From: Isoetes taiwanensis
Lineage: Eukaryota > Streptophyta > Lycopodiopsida > Isoetales > Isoetaceae
NCBI GenBank assembly: GCA_021234155.1
Contig: JAJEKV010000072.1
Location: forward strand, 1,747,968-1,811,967
Length of the DNA: 64,000 nucleotides
Direction: 5' to 3'
Shown here: positions 1 through 10,850 of the stretch, in pieces
Numbering within the stretch: the first letter of the stretch is position 1
Layout of the letters: every line of letters begins with the position of its first letter
Notes under the pieces: model-generated
What the model was told of the DNA's origin: nothing
Databases searched by the model: none
Seen by the model: only the letters and a program-made list of their open reading frames with translations
Made by a program: the position numbers and the translations under genes

Positions 1-63
1 CATGCAAAGAATATTACACTCGGTTAGTGATTCACAGTACGTCATGTAACACGTTACATTTCA

Positions 64-190
64 GATGCAGGTCAAAGCTATCGTGTCCGCCTTATACATG
101 ATCATTTGTCGAAAAGGCTTATAAAGGATGCAAAAGAATTGGCCTTAAAATTGGCTGTCCACCTTAGATTTAACAACGATGCACTTGGTA
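64..190 (+). other. Possible isolated exon, unidentified
   Basis: A stretch opens after an acceptor-like TTTCAG and reads without stop for about 40 codons to a possible donor (CTTG/GTATAC). The peptide is rich in charged and leucine residues (for example KDAKELALKLAVHLRFNND) and looks like a helical repeat, but I do not recognise the family. It lies on the strand opposite RPN2, inside what would be an RPN2 intron. It could be a captured exon or a chance open frame. Confidence 0.25.
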
Positions 191-609
191 TACAGGAATT
201 TTACTAGGACTTGCCAAGGCTGGCATTGCTTCCTAGCTACAGGAATACAGAATGAATAATCATCAGCATTATCCTAAATAGCTACCATACTTTACTCATC
301 ACCTATGCTTATATCCTGTCACTGTGGTATCTATGCTACCACAATGTAAATATTAAATCATGTGATAAAGCCCTCAGTATAGCTCACTAGTCCAGTTTTC
401 TAAACATCAAAAAGCCCTAGGCACTCCATTTATAACGACGAATTATGCTCAATGAGCAATACTATTATTTTTAAAATCGCACAAACTAACCCTGAATTCC
501 AATGTTTCATTTTAAACCCTTTAAATACGTTATGTAAAAGTGTTTGCACTATCCAAGTCTACTCTTCAGTCAGTTAAAGAAGCTATTGCGTAAGTTCGAT
601 GGATCCGTT
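191..609. other. No gene seen
   Basis: AT-rich sequence with no coding signal I can support. If RPN2 continues to the left, this is part of one of its introns. Confidence 0.4.
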
Positions 610-1320
610 CTAATTCTCGAAATTGCCCTCTACTGCTTTAACTCTTGCTAACAATACCAGCACTATGAGTAAGACAAGAATACTACCTACAAGCGTCTGT
701 ACATATTCTGATTCTTCAGTGACATCAAACAAGGGACCAGCACCCAAAGCATAGATTAAAGCATCGTTGAACTCTCCCAAATGATAAAAGACCTGCATAA
801 TCCATAATTGTAGCCAATTTCATATAAACAATCTGTTGAGATCTCCCTAGATAGTACCTTTGAAGCAACCAATGCAGCTAACTGTCGCTGGTCAAATGAT
901 TCATCTTCGTAAAGGCTTTCTCTGCAAAACGTCCCAACCATGTTACGTACATACAACCATCCTGATTTCCTTGATAGCAATACAAAAGCAATGTTTATGG
1001 CTCCAATTATGTTTCAAACCTCCTAAATTAGATCTACTAATAGTTCATGGCAATGTGGCATACAATAAAGCAGAATCTGAACAAAGGTACAGTAAGGAAA
1101 GAAAAGAAACGGACGAATGTAGGTTTTTTTCCATTGCGAGATCATTTCAGGTAAAGAGAACAAACAGAGAACGGACTTACATGGTAGAAATATTGGTGGA
1201 AATCTCGGGCCAAAAGTTACCAGCAAACAAGTTGAGATTGTTCAAGGCATGGAGCTTGAGCAAAGGGTGCTGCTCCTGCAACATGGCTAGCAAGCCACTA
1301 GCGGTACTTACGAGTGCCAT
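610..1320 (-). CDS. RPN2: 26S proteasome regulatory subunit RPN2 (PSMD1-type), first exons only
   Basis: RPN2 is the large scaffold subunit of the proteasome base in the 19S regulatory particle. Exon 1 (1320-1181) starts at an ATG and encodes the typical start, with [20 protein letters not shown] and FWPEIST. Its donor is AT/GTAAGT. Exon 2 (921-858) gives [20 protein letters not shown], between TTTTGCAG and AAG/GTACTA. Exon 3 (792-691) gives the [20 protein letters not shown] block and ends at CTT/GTAGGT. The phases join perfectly: 140 + 64 + 102 bp keep one frame. A short piece encoding [10 protein letters not shown] (about 612-645) resembles the next exon, but the segment expected before it is absent and a stop follows at 610-612. 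The full protein is about 1,000 residues, so either the rest lies beyond the left edge or this is a truncated copy. Confidence 0.75.
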
Positions 1321-1821
1321 ATCTGAGAGAGCAACACAGCAGGGGGCTAAGAAGAAATGGCTGGCGCAGGGAAGCGCCGCTGTGTTAGGAAGGTCCAAAC
1401 AGATCACCGGACCTTCGATTCGGTCGGCCTCCTCCTTCGTTCTCTTCACGTGTACGTTTGTGTTGCAAACCGGAGAACCCTTCTACCTTTCCCCCAGTGT
1501 ATTGCTACCGTATTCTAGGTCCGAGAAATGCATGTCAAAAATTCCAATGGTTGCTATGGTGTAATATATTTTCTAGATTGTACTATGAATATTCCTTGCT
1601 TCTATGAATGAATGAACTAGGCCTACATTGCACTGGCCGCAAAAAAGACCAATCCTTCGTTCTGCCAGCTGCTCGAATTGCGTAGATCCACATGGCCCCT
1701 TTTCTTGGTTGGAATGTCGACCAAAAATTTTTTATACCTTCCGTGTTTGTCTGCGGCGCTGCCTTTGGCATTTTTTCTTGCATCCATCGATCTTACCTAC
1801 ATTATATTACAAGAAATTTAT
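1321..1821. promoter_or_regulatory. RPN2: Upstream region of RPN2
   Basis: This region lies directly upstream of the RPN2 start on the minus strand and would hold its 5' UTR and promoter. The RPN2 reading frame stays open upstream of the ATG to about 1449, but the conserved protein begins at 1320. I see no certain TATA box. Confidence 0.35.
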
Positions 1822-1843
1822 CGCGGCGGCCAAGGCCGCCGCG
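1822..1843. repeat. Perfect GC-rich hairpin
   Basis: A 10-bp stem (CGCGGCGGCC / GGCCGCCGCG) with a 2-base AA loop lies in AT-rich surroundings. Neither flank ends in the CTRR of a Helitron at the right distance. Confidence 0.8.
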
Positions 1844-2206
1844 AACATTTCTTTAGTTCAAACCTGTGCAGTTAGACCCACTGTTAAAGTCCAATGTTTG
1901 ACAATGCAATGCCTGCTTAGAAAAAAGGAGGCCAACTTCGCCAAGGAAAATATTCATTGTTTATACAAAGAAAGAAGCAAATAACAATATATCAAACTAG
2001 GGATCGAATAGGTGCCGAGTTTATGGTTTGGCCAGAGAGTTCCATTTGAGCCCTTAATCAAAGGGTTTAGTGCCTCATAAACAGGAGCTTGTTATAAGAA
2101 AAGGACGATTTTGGAGACAACACACTAGAGAAAACTTTTACTTTATCAGTGTTTATTAATGCCTGTTGAACAATAAAACAAATCAAAAGACACAAACATT
2201 TTCTAA

Positions 2207-2309
2207 GGATTAAGAACAATAAGAATGAATCTATGTACAATCACAAATGAATTTTGAGGATTACGAACAATAAAAATGAATCTTTGTACAACTGCAAATG
2301 AATCTCTCC
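2207..2309. repeat. Two-copy tandem repeat, about 51 bp unit
   Basis: Two adjacent diverged copies begin GGATTAAGAACAATAAGAAT and GGATTACGAACAATAAAAAT. They lie just outside an open minus-strand frame (2314-2643, about 109 codons, no family recognised). That frame may be chance or a remnant. Confidence 0.7.
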
Positions 2310-2313
2310 AAAA

Positions 2314-2643
2314 TTACTGTGTAAAAACTTGTATAATCCATACGTCTGTGCTCGAATACCCACTATAAACCACATGTGATATCTCCTCAATATTTGTTTC
2401 TTGATCTATGTAGATTTCGAAGCAATCTTTCAACAGATTTAATGCATCTTGAAGCTCTCCAATGTAGGGATTTTTTATGTTAACTGGCAGCTTTAATTTT
2501 GGATTCTGCAGAAGAGACCAACGTAGTGTTTTATCTTCGTTATCTCTGATAATATTTCTTTTTCTGATCAATGCCTTGAGACGATGAGATATGAATCTGC
2601 ATTTAAGGTTGCAGAACGCAGCAGAAGTATGAAATTTAAGCAT
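2314..2643 (-). CDS. Hypothetical protein, unidentified
   Basis: The frame runs from an ATG for about 109 codons. The peptide has a basic N-terminal half and an acidic, hydrophobic C-terminal half (for example NPYIGELQDALNLLKDCFEI). I recognise no domain, signal peptide or membrane segment. Base composition is like the surroundings, so a chance frame is quite possible. Confidence 0.2.
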   Translation of the reverse strand: MLKFHTSAAFCNLKCRFISHRLKALIRKRNIIRDNEDKTLRWSLLQNPKLKLPVNIKNPYIGELQDALNLLKDCFEIYIDQETNIEEISHVVYSGYSSTDVWIIQVFTQ

Positions 2644-2985
2644 CACAATGCAACTGCCAATAAAACCCTACAAAAGAGTAACAAAAGCAGACTCCACCAT
2701 GATTGTATATTTATGAATTGACTTTGGACTTTGGTCCATTTATAGGAAGTGGACATTTCTGCTAATGTTGTCATTGCACTTTCAATACAATTTCTACATG
2801 TTACGAACCACCAGCAAGATTTTCCAAACTGGCGTACCAACATAAGAGTTGGAAAAGCAATGACATTTTATTCACCATCTCATTGGCCTCTATTAAGAAA
2901 CACTGTTCTTGCACAAGTTAACTTGGCGGGATATTACGACGAGGATATAAATTATTGGCATGTTTTAATCAACGAATTATAAGAA

Positions 2986-3890
2986 TTATTGCGGGCCAAA
3001 AATGTAGCTCATCTGCTTGGCCATGTGGTTCACCAAATCAATGACCCGATCTTCGTAAGAAACATGGTAGTACATCGGATCAACTATCGATGTAAATGCT
3101 AGGCCACAAACAAAATTCTCATACCTATAGCCCCATTCATTGTCATACCGGAAATCAACTTAACAAATCTCTTACTAAGTGATATTCCCGCTTTTGTTAA
3201 ACAAAAGTTGCAACAAATATCTCGCCAAACTACGAGATAAACAAACCTGGCATCACCAACAAAATCGGTTGATACATCATCTTGATGTAACCCAAAATGC
3301 CCTTCAAGGATCCCTCGGAAGCACTCGATTAAAGAACCCAACAAACATAGAAAACTCGTATTAATGGGGATGTAGAAAGGCAATAATAAAGGATCCATTA
3401 ACAAACACACATACTTGATAGAGCCAATTTGATGTCATCACAAGATGCATCCTTTTCGATCGACTTACCATTTAGAGTAGGGAATGCCTTCCCTACAACA
3501 CGAGAAATTGAACCCGAATGAGATTCAAGTATCAAAAGATAGAACATTCATTCTTCCATTGAATAAGGCTTTTCCAAAATATTAGAACTCTCGAGACATA
3601 AATGTATTGAAATATAAATGTATTGAAATGAAGCCCAACTCAAGCGGTCTTACATTGTAGCCACAAAATAAATACTGTTTAGCCATTCTTCCTAGGTTCG
3701 ACAACACGGGATGTTAAGGTACATACCGTGATAGCATGCACCGTGGTCATTAGTCCAGCGGCCAAACTCATCATTGACAACCTACAACAATCCCATCCAA
3801 ATTCAATTATCACAAATTTTATATCGATAATACATCCCATATCTTAGCAAGCGAAGCAAGACAATTTGTCATGCAACTAGCAACTGAAAG
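2986..3890 (-). pseudogene. GAPDH gene fragment with introns, frame-broken
   Basis: Read on the minus strand, pieces of glyceraldehyde-3-phosphate dehydrogenase appear in the correct order. ASCMTNCLASLAK (3887-3843) is the active-site cysteine block, normally ASCTTNC. A piece ending GLMTTVHAIT lies near 3790-3727. VVGKAFPTLNGK joins directly to EKDASCDDIKLALS (about 3510-3432), without the intervening catalytic-domain segment. Then come a GILG piece plus STDFVGDA (about 3330-3255), KAGISLSKRFVKLIS (about 3195-3145) and YDNEWGY followed by DRVIDLVNHMAK (to 2986). Splice-like borders separate several pieces, so this is a genomic fragment, not a processed copy. There are one-base frame losses (TCC-GG for TCC-TGG before YDNEWGY) and no N-terminal NAD-binding part. 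The frame loss sits at a CCTGG, where a consensus error is also possible. Confidence 0.7.
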
Positions 3891-6358
3891 CGAGGGGGAT
3901 TTGCAACAAAAGACAGCGACAAAAGGGCAAAACCATTCCTCGCCACGACATATGATATAGTGCTTCAATCCGGTAGATGGGTTTTGTTTTTTTGGAACAA
4001 TCTTTTTGCGGATTTGCGGCACCATAATACGGCACGGCATGATTTAACGCGCATCAAAGCCCGGAAAAAACACGATTTCAAGCTTTATCGTATTTCTTTG
4101 GAGTAACGAAAATTTGAAGCGGGCATACCTTATTACCCTATAAGTTACTTAAATTAGACCTTGCACGGAAATTTTGCTTGAATTTTTCAAGAATGCGTGC
4201 CGCTCTGGCTGCGGGTTACGTGTTGGCACCGATTTAAGAGCTCACGTGCAAGAGCTTCATATACTTGGCTTTTATTTCTCCATTTAAGAATCCACTCCGT
4301 CAAAGCTTAATCCCTTGCAAAGGATCCGGATCCGGCCGACCACAACAATCTAGAGGCGACGAGCATGAAATTTTGAATTCGCCAAAGCGTCAAGAATGGA
4401 TGTAGCGAGATAGTCCCAAGAAAAAACGTGGCAACAAAAGATTAAAATGGAATCCAGAAGAAATATCTTCATCGATCTTCATCGACAGTTGTCTGTCTGT
4501 CTACGGTTCTATTTTCATATTTTTTTTTAACCGAGCACCCTATTTTTTTCCCCACCCAGGAATCTGGGAATCGAATCTTGGTGTGTCTCGATTATATATG
4601 TGTAGATAGTTTTGCCATGATCTACCCTCCAATCCAATCGCTTGTTCTCCCTTATCGCTTGTTTTGGACCATTGATTTACATAATATTCTCACGCATATT
4701 CCTTCCTATGCATTCTACACCCTCCACCAAATTCGTGTTGGGGTCAAATCCCCTTTTCCACCTCAACATAAGATTGTTTAACCTTCGCAATAAGTCAATA
4801 TATAGGTCAACATACAATCGTCTTACAAAACAGTTCCTAAGGGGATTTGAACCCCCTGCAAGACTAGGCAGAACCACAACACTTCCAAACATGTGAACAA
4901 CCCATAAATGTTCAACTCAAACCTTCAACAAAAGTACTCCTGCAATCAAGCCTGCTGAACATCAAGCAACAATCCATACCTATACCTGCCAGAATCACCA
5001 AGCAAGCAGCTTATTTCAAATGTAACATCATAGCTACACTTGTTTGCCCATCTTCCTGAACTTTGGCATTCTGCACACTCACAACAGAAATTAACTTTTG
5101 TATGAATATAAATGTGTCTCCATCTTGGCTTGAAGGATAATTACAAGAAAATCTTATGAGGCATGATTACAAGATCCATGAACTTTATCAGGCAGTGGAT
5201 ATAACCAATCGGTAATTACGTAGCAGCCTCTATTATGCACACAAGGAGAGGCCAAAATTAGCAACACTTCTAGCAATATAGCTTTCCAAGCTGCATCAGG
5301 TACTATATGGCCACTGCACCTATCTGGACGCAAAACACAACCTAATCATAAAGCGCGTACTAGCAATCAAAACATCATGAAGACAAGCACTTAATGGAGC
5401 CGTGTTTATGAAGCAGGCAGTGTCGCAAATCCTATCCTCTCCTCTCTGCAAATTCTATCCTCTCCTTCCGCAAATCCGGCGACCTCTCTGCTCCACCGTA
5501 TTGAGTGCATCAGCTTGCCTTCTCTTGTCCGCTAGATACCGCCAAACCCTAGAATCTAAGTATAGAAAGTGCACAAGATAACAAGATAAGGACAAAAACC
5601 TTTGATGCTATGAAACCCTATTTCCAACGTCATCATTCTACTCCAATGCCTATGAATACCTATACTAGACCTTATAAAATCATATGGTACACTTGTCCCT
5701 TTTCACAATTTCTGAGCTTTATCTATCTGGAAAAAAAATAGTTGGGTCAAATTCCCCATGGTTTGGCCAGTATAGTTGGTTAGGGTTGCTATTGTGGGCA
5801 ATATTTTGCTCAGAATCATATGATATGTGGAGACGTGTATTCGGGGGCGTACGCTATGGTTTACTATTTTAGATTTAGGGAAACTTTTTGGGGGGTGATT
5901 TTTTAGGATGTTATTTTGTATGGTCAATTTCTGAACTGGCAACAGGAGTGCTTATGGTGGAGAGGAACTAGGGAAGCCCTAGTGCAATTTCTTTGGGACA
6001 CTGTGTGTTGTTATTCTTAGGGCAAGAGGGAGCTACATCAGCCTTGAAAAACCTGGTAAGGCTTGTTCTTGAATCCTTAGGTTGTTTGCTTGGAACTGGT
6101 CGGAATTAGCTGCTTACTTGGAGCTGCTCGAATCTTGCATGGTTCTTGCCTCTTGGGAAGTGGCAGGAATTTTTTGTTATCTCTTTATATTTGAAGGTGG
6201 CCGAAAATTGTTGTATAATCTTAGGATTTTGGACCTGGCAGATTGTTCTTGGTGTTGGATACTTATAGTCATGCCAAGGCCTTTGCATGATACTCACATC
6301 TTTTTAATTTTTTACTTGTTTTTACGTTTCTTTGTGTTTGGAAAGATTTGTAATGCAG
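3891..6358. other. No confident gene
   Basis: I searched this stretch for the missing N-terminal GAPDH exons and found none. It contains short T-arm-like inverted motifs (near 4740 and 4835) and pyrimidine-rich sequence (5430-5560) that could be a 5' UTR, but nothing I can assign. Confidence 0.4.
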
Positions 6359-6446
6359 ATGATATACCATCTAGTGTTCCTGAAAGCATCATTAGTCCTA
6401 GCTCTCCTAATCAGGAAGTGCCGGATGCTCTGAGCAGTGTTGTCAG
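6359..6446 (+). other. Possible 88-bp internal exon, unidentified
   Basis: A clean acceptor (TTTGTAATGCAG) and donor (GTCAG/GTACGT) flank an open frame rich in Ser, Pro and acidic residues (for example SIISPSSPNQEVPDALSS). The peptide looks like a disordered linker. The splice-site quality is the main support. No neighbouring exon could be placed. Confidence 0.3.
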
Positions 6447-7135
6447 GTACGTTTAGTATGGTACGGGTTTTATATGTACTTAATATATTAATACCGTATC
6501 CATACATCTCATTTAAAAAGTACTTTAAATACATTTTTTGGAATTATAAAATATTTATTATACACGTGAAATACGTACTTTATGTACAGTATGTTAATTT
6601 CCTGTGATTTTTAGAACTATTATTTCTTGTATTGGAGTTGAAGTAGTTGCAATAACAACTAGTATGAAGAACTTCAAGTTTTCAACAATGAACCATAATA
6701 TATTACTCTAGAAAATTAAGTATTTCTCAAAGTTTTCAATCCAAAATATGTCTACTTAAAAGTTATATATTCTAATTTACAATCTACACCGACAGACAAA
6801 TAAATTTAAGTAATTATTGCTCATTTGTTGCATCCGAAGCTATTAACCGTTGCTGACCTCTGTATTTCTTTCCTGGCATGAATGCAAGCTACTGAAGTAT
6901 TAAGGAGAAGGTCTGCCTCTTTCAATGACAAAACAAGGAGAAAGGTGGGTCTGCATCTCCATCTCCATTCCGATTTGGTGGCTAGGATAAGAAGAAAGAA
7001 TAGGAAAACGCAGAGGTTTTGGGTTTTTATTTGCAAGAAGATTGTTTTTTTTTAAACTACAATTCCATAATTTCCCTAATGTCTAAAGTCTCCTAATGTG
7101 TTTTTTTTACTCCTATTTTATAATATAATAATGTA
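6447..7135. other. No gene seen
   Basis: Very AT-rich sequence with poly-T runs; no coding signal recognised. Confidence 0.5.
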
Positions 7136-7164
7136 CTAGTAATGGGTGCCTGGCGTTGCCGGGC
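7136..7164 (-). mobile_element. Helitron-like 3' end (third, diverged copy)
   Basis: On the minus strand a GC-rich hairpin (GCCCGGC, 3-nt loop, GCCAGGC, one G-T wobble) is followed 8 nt later by CTAG, fitting a Helitron CTRR terminus. It resembles the ends at 9306 and 17537, but the hairpin-to-end distance is 8 instead of 11 nt and the rest is not alike. Confidence 0.4.
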
Positions 7165-7329
7165 ATAAATACATTCTATAATCTTGCTAGTTTGGAAGGT
7201 GGCCAAGAGAGAAAGAAATGCAAGTAAGCTGATGATTCAAATTAGTTTGGAAATAGTAGTATTAAGATTTTAATGTTGAGAATTTTGAAAGCACGTGAAA
7301 TCAAAGATGTTGAGTAATATTGTGTTTAG

Positions 7330-8540
7330 CCAACATTATATGTGCAACTTATGTATGCTGATGATGTTTCACTTCTGGCACATACCGCTGCTAGTATGCA
7401 ACAACATTTACATGCTCTGCACAGTTTTTGTGAGAACACAGGTCTGCGTGTTAATCTCCAAAAGATCAAGCTTTTGGTAGTTCAATCTTCTCGTCACAAT
7501 GTTCCCACTATGCACTATGATAGGCGCGAAGTTGAAGTTGTAGATAGCTACAAGTATCTTGGTGTAGAATTCTGTAAGAACACACTTTGGGAACAGTGTA
7601 TTACCAAGCGGGTGGCTGATGGATGGAGAGCACTCTATGCAATGCAAAACAATTGTTTTCGCGCAGAAATTCATGATTGGCCACGGAAAGCCCACTTGTT
7701 TAGGGCTTTGGTAGAGCCTTTTTTATCAGTATGGTTCAAGTGTGGGGCACGCCATTAGTGCTAGTGCTTGGGAGAGCTTGGAGCGGGTGCAAAAGTCTTT
7801 TCACGCATTACAACCCTGGAGTTAAAACAACGGTGCCCTATGCTATTCTTTTTACAAGAGACGGGTTTTGGTCTCTTCAACATTCTCGCCATGAAGCACC
7901 ATCTCCACTATATCCGCAAGGTGCACCACATGGATGATGTTAGGTATCCCGTTTTCTTACTTGCCATGGTGAATCTCCTCGGGGTTTGAAACGATGTTGG
8001 AAAGAGCATTGCACTACATGGTTTTACCCGTTAGGTCAGGCAACCAGAGCATCGCCCGATGCTTGCCGATTCGATCCCGAGCTTTTGCAACATTATTTCA
8101 ATGGTCGTTTTTTCTCAAAAGATATGGGACGCAGATTACTTTGGCCCAAGAAAAAACTGGTCATTATCATGCACACATAAATCCCACCTTGGCACCGTGG
8201 CCCCAAGCTTATTTGCTTGCTTCATTGTCGGGGAACAAGCTTGTAGCTATTGCATCAATTCGCGCACGGGTCCCACAGTTACTGGATTGAGATGGGTAGA
8301 TGGGAGCGCCGCAATTGCCGCGAAGCGAGACTATGTGTCTGTTACCCGGTTCTGTTATCGAAGATGAAAGCCATACTCTTCTGAGTTGCCCTGCTTTTGA
8401 GATAGTCCGGAATCATTTTTTGACCTTAGCATTCCATTCGACGCTTCCACAACTTCTCAGAGCACCATCTGTGCATGACTTGGCATTATACATACTTGAG
8501 GTTCTAGATAAACGTCTGCAATTACTGAGCCCTCAGTAGT
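7330..8540 (+). pseudogene. LINE reverse transcriptase, 5'-truncated and frame-broken
   Basis: This is the C-terminal half of a non-LTR retrotransposon polymerase. The catalytic YADD lies at 7354-7365 in LMYADDVSLLAH, followed by the LxVNLxK block and YKYLGVEF, a typical continuation of LINE RTs. The frame breaks near 7758 and again several times. The last part (about 8345-8539) reads DESHTLLSCPAFEIVRNHF, the zinc-finger/connector region at the end of many plant LINE ORF2 proteins. Endonuclease and the N-terminal RT motifs are absent, as expected of a 5'-truncated insertion. The protein ends at TAG (8537-8539). Confidence 0.8.
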
Positions 8541-8712
8541 CATTATCTCCGCTTGTCTAGTATCATCATTACTGCAAAGGTTTTTACTTTGAAAACCTTT
8601 CGAGGCAGGGGTTTTTTAATCCTAGTAGTAATGATTGTACTAGCCCATTGTATGGGTCCCATGACCTATTGGTCTCCGTGGACATTAAAAAATCTATTCT
8701 ATTCTATTCTAT
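8541..8712 (+). repeat. LINE 3' UTR and (TTCTA)n tail
   Basis: The 3' UTR ends in GTGGACATTAAAAAA followed by repeats of TTCTA. The segment reading TATGGGTCCCATGACC to GTGGACATTAAA is echoed at 10,700-10,735, so both are ends of one LINE family. Confidence 0.75.
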
Positions 8713-8744
8713 ATAACATAGAAGACAAAATATATTACAGATGT

Positions 8745-8803
8745 TGGGTGTTGCTAGGCTTTTATAAACATTGGGTGTTGCTAGGCTTTTATGAACATTT
8801 GTC
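8745..8803. repeat. Two-copy tandem repeat, about 29 bp unit
   Basis: TTGGGTGTTGCTAGGCTTTT occurs twice head to tail just after the LINE tail. Confidence 0.8.
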
Positions 8804-9305
8804 ATGTTGCTGCTTGCTTAAGGAAAAAAAATTTATGCTTACAATGCAAAGGCACTGAATGTTCAAAACACACATTGTCCCGCTCAAAAACATTCTTTAT
8901 TAAATAGAAGTAGAGCTGGCAGCGATTGCCAGCAACTGGGTATATCTTAATGTGTCTGCATATCCCATATGAAATAACTTGTTCAATGCGTGTGCATGTG
9001 GTAATTTTGGTTTTCTATATCTGTACCTGCGTACTCCTCCAGCTTGTCTATGGCCCTTCTTTAATTTGCTTTGAACATCGCTTGTTTGAACCTTTTGGTT
9101 CTTCCATGTACTTTTGGTTTTCTAGCTCCTCCACTGTCTGAATGTTAGCAAATTCCTGTTATATTCCTGTTATAGATGTCATGAAAAATCAGTGAAAACA
9201 CGAGGGCTTTTGCTCATAATATATAGAGTGATCCGTGAGAAAAAAAAAATTGATAGACATAGTTAGTTATGTTGCAAGCATCTATCTATCTATATCTATA
9301 TATAA
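8804..9305. other. No gene seen
   Basis: AT-rich sequence ending in a short TCTATA microsatellite directly before the Helitron-like end. Confidence 0.5.
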
Positions 9306-9392
9306 CTAGAAAAAGTGCCCAGCGTTGCTGGGCTTTTTATAAGACAACAAAAGTGGGACAATATTGCAAAAGAAACCGTAATATTGCTTCCA
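9306..9392 (-). mobile_element. Helitron-like 3' terminus, left copy
   Basis: Read on the minus strand, this ends with hairpin GCCCAGC-AAC-GCTGGGC (9333-9317), then 11 nt ending in CTAG at 9306. Helitrons end this way (short hairpin, then CTRR) and insert between A and T; here the next base on this strand is T. The first 87 bp are almost identical, in inverse orientation, to 17,453-17,537. Confidence 0.6.
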
Positions 9393-10136
9393 AAAAGTCT
9401 TCCTCGACATAATGTCTTATGTTAAATTGCATTTTGATGTTTTTGAGATAATCACATTGTTGAGAATTACATTGAGATAATTATATTGTTGAGATTATGT
9501 AGATTAATAAAATATTATCGAGATTGTGACATATTGAGATATTCTTTAGATTTAAATTTTGTGCACCCATACACATCCAAATGAAATAAGTCAGTCCTGG
9601 GGTAGTTGGCTCATGTTAAATTTTTAGAACATTGACAATAAGGTTGCTTTGTAGCCATTGCTGTTCTAAAAGTTCTGAATAACCTCTAACTATAGACTAC
9701 ATACACACTATAAAGTGAACTTCCATTGTTTAAAAAACATGCCACAACCTTTGGGCTTTTCGTCAAGAATAAGTTCATAAATTTAATAAATGAAGTGAGA
9801 ACATCTAGCTGGACAAATGCTGCTTTTTACATTTAATCAAATATCATAGTTGAAGTGGTAGTTGAAATGGAATCATTTCTTGCTTTATTATAATTGCTGC
9901 CACTATCTAGAAGTAGATAATCAAGTACACATAACTACTACTTGATGTAAGTACCTTCATAGTTCTTGATTGTACCAGATGAGTGAAATTTGTTTGAAAT
10001 TCAATAGGCATATAAGGTTGTTCTTAATTACCATTAATTCACTCAACATGGTCTCCTTAATTACACATCAAACGCTTGCTTTGAAAATTGAACAGCTTTG
10101 AGTCTAAACAGCTTATAGATTGTATATATTGAAATG

Positions 10137-10850
10137 TAGAGTTCACTTCATTAATATTGATGACATCTCATGGTCCCTTCCTCGGGCGTTTATATGTGAG
10201 CATAAACCAAATGGGTGCCGTAAGCTTAGCAATTATGCCATGAGAGGCACCTTTATTTATATTTTTCCATTTTTTATAAAGACAACATCCTCAAAAGTTC
10301 ATGAGACATGCATGCATAACTTGAATCCAAACAACTTTCAATTCTTCTGGATTTGTGAAGTTCACATCGTTAATTTTGGTGACGCCTCATGGTCCTTTTT
10401 TCGAACGTTTAGATGTCAGCATAAAATTTATGGGTGCCCTAAGCATAAGCTTTGATTTGAACTTAGTAATTATGCCATAAATGAGGGGCAACTTGATTTA
10501 TGTTTTCTATTGCCTCCGTTTTGGTTTTGGTTTGGTTTCACCCTTTCGTTTTCTTGGCTATATTGTTATTTCATATGGGGCATAGCCCCCGAGTTCTGCT
10601 TGGGCTTATGCCCACTTGTTTTGTTCTTAGTATTTGAGACTTGTTAGGGGGAACAATCCCCGAGTTCTGTTAGGGCCCATGCCCTCTCTTTCTGTTATGG
10701 TCCCATAACCCGATTGGGTTCTCGTGGACGTTAAAAATTTTTATCTTATCTTATCTTATTTATCATAAAGACAATGTTCTCATAAGTTTATAAGAAAGAC
10801 ACCGTCCTCTTAAGTTTATTAGACATGTATGCACAATTAAGTCCAAATGT
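10137..10850. repeat. Degenerate tandem repeat, about 220 bp unit, interrupted by a LINE tail
   Basis: Copy 1 starts GAGTTCACTTCATTAATATT (about 10,139) and copy 2 starts GAAGTTCACATCGTTAATTT (about 10,358). Shared blocks include CTCATGGTCC, GGGTGCC, TAAGC and AATTATGCCAT. The copy-2 continuation (ATAAAGACAATGTTCTCATAAG) resumes at about 10,764, after the LINE tail, so the LINE inserted later. Confidence 0.65.
10511..10763 (+). mobile_element. LINE 3' end with (TTATC)n tail
   Basis: Only the 3' UTR is present. It contains a repeated block (CCCCGAGTTCTG, then TTGGGCTTATGCCC or TAGGGCCCATGCCC) and ends GTGGACGTTAAAAATTTT plus repeats of TTATC. The end matches the LINE at 8,541-8,712 except for the microsatellite unit. 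Confidence 0.65.

Noticed and set aside
1822-1858. Helitron end at the GC hairpin
   Set aside because: The hairpin is good, but the downstream sequence ends TTTAG and not CTRR at 8-12 nt.
4829-4860. tRNA gene or SINE B box (GGGGATTTGAACCCC on the plus strand)
   Set aside because: The T-arm-like palindrome is present, but no acceptor, D or anticodon arm and no box A at proper distance.
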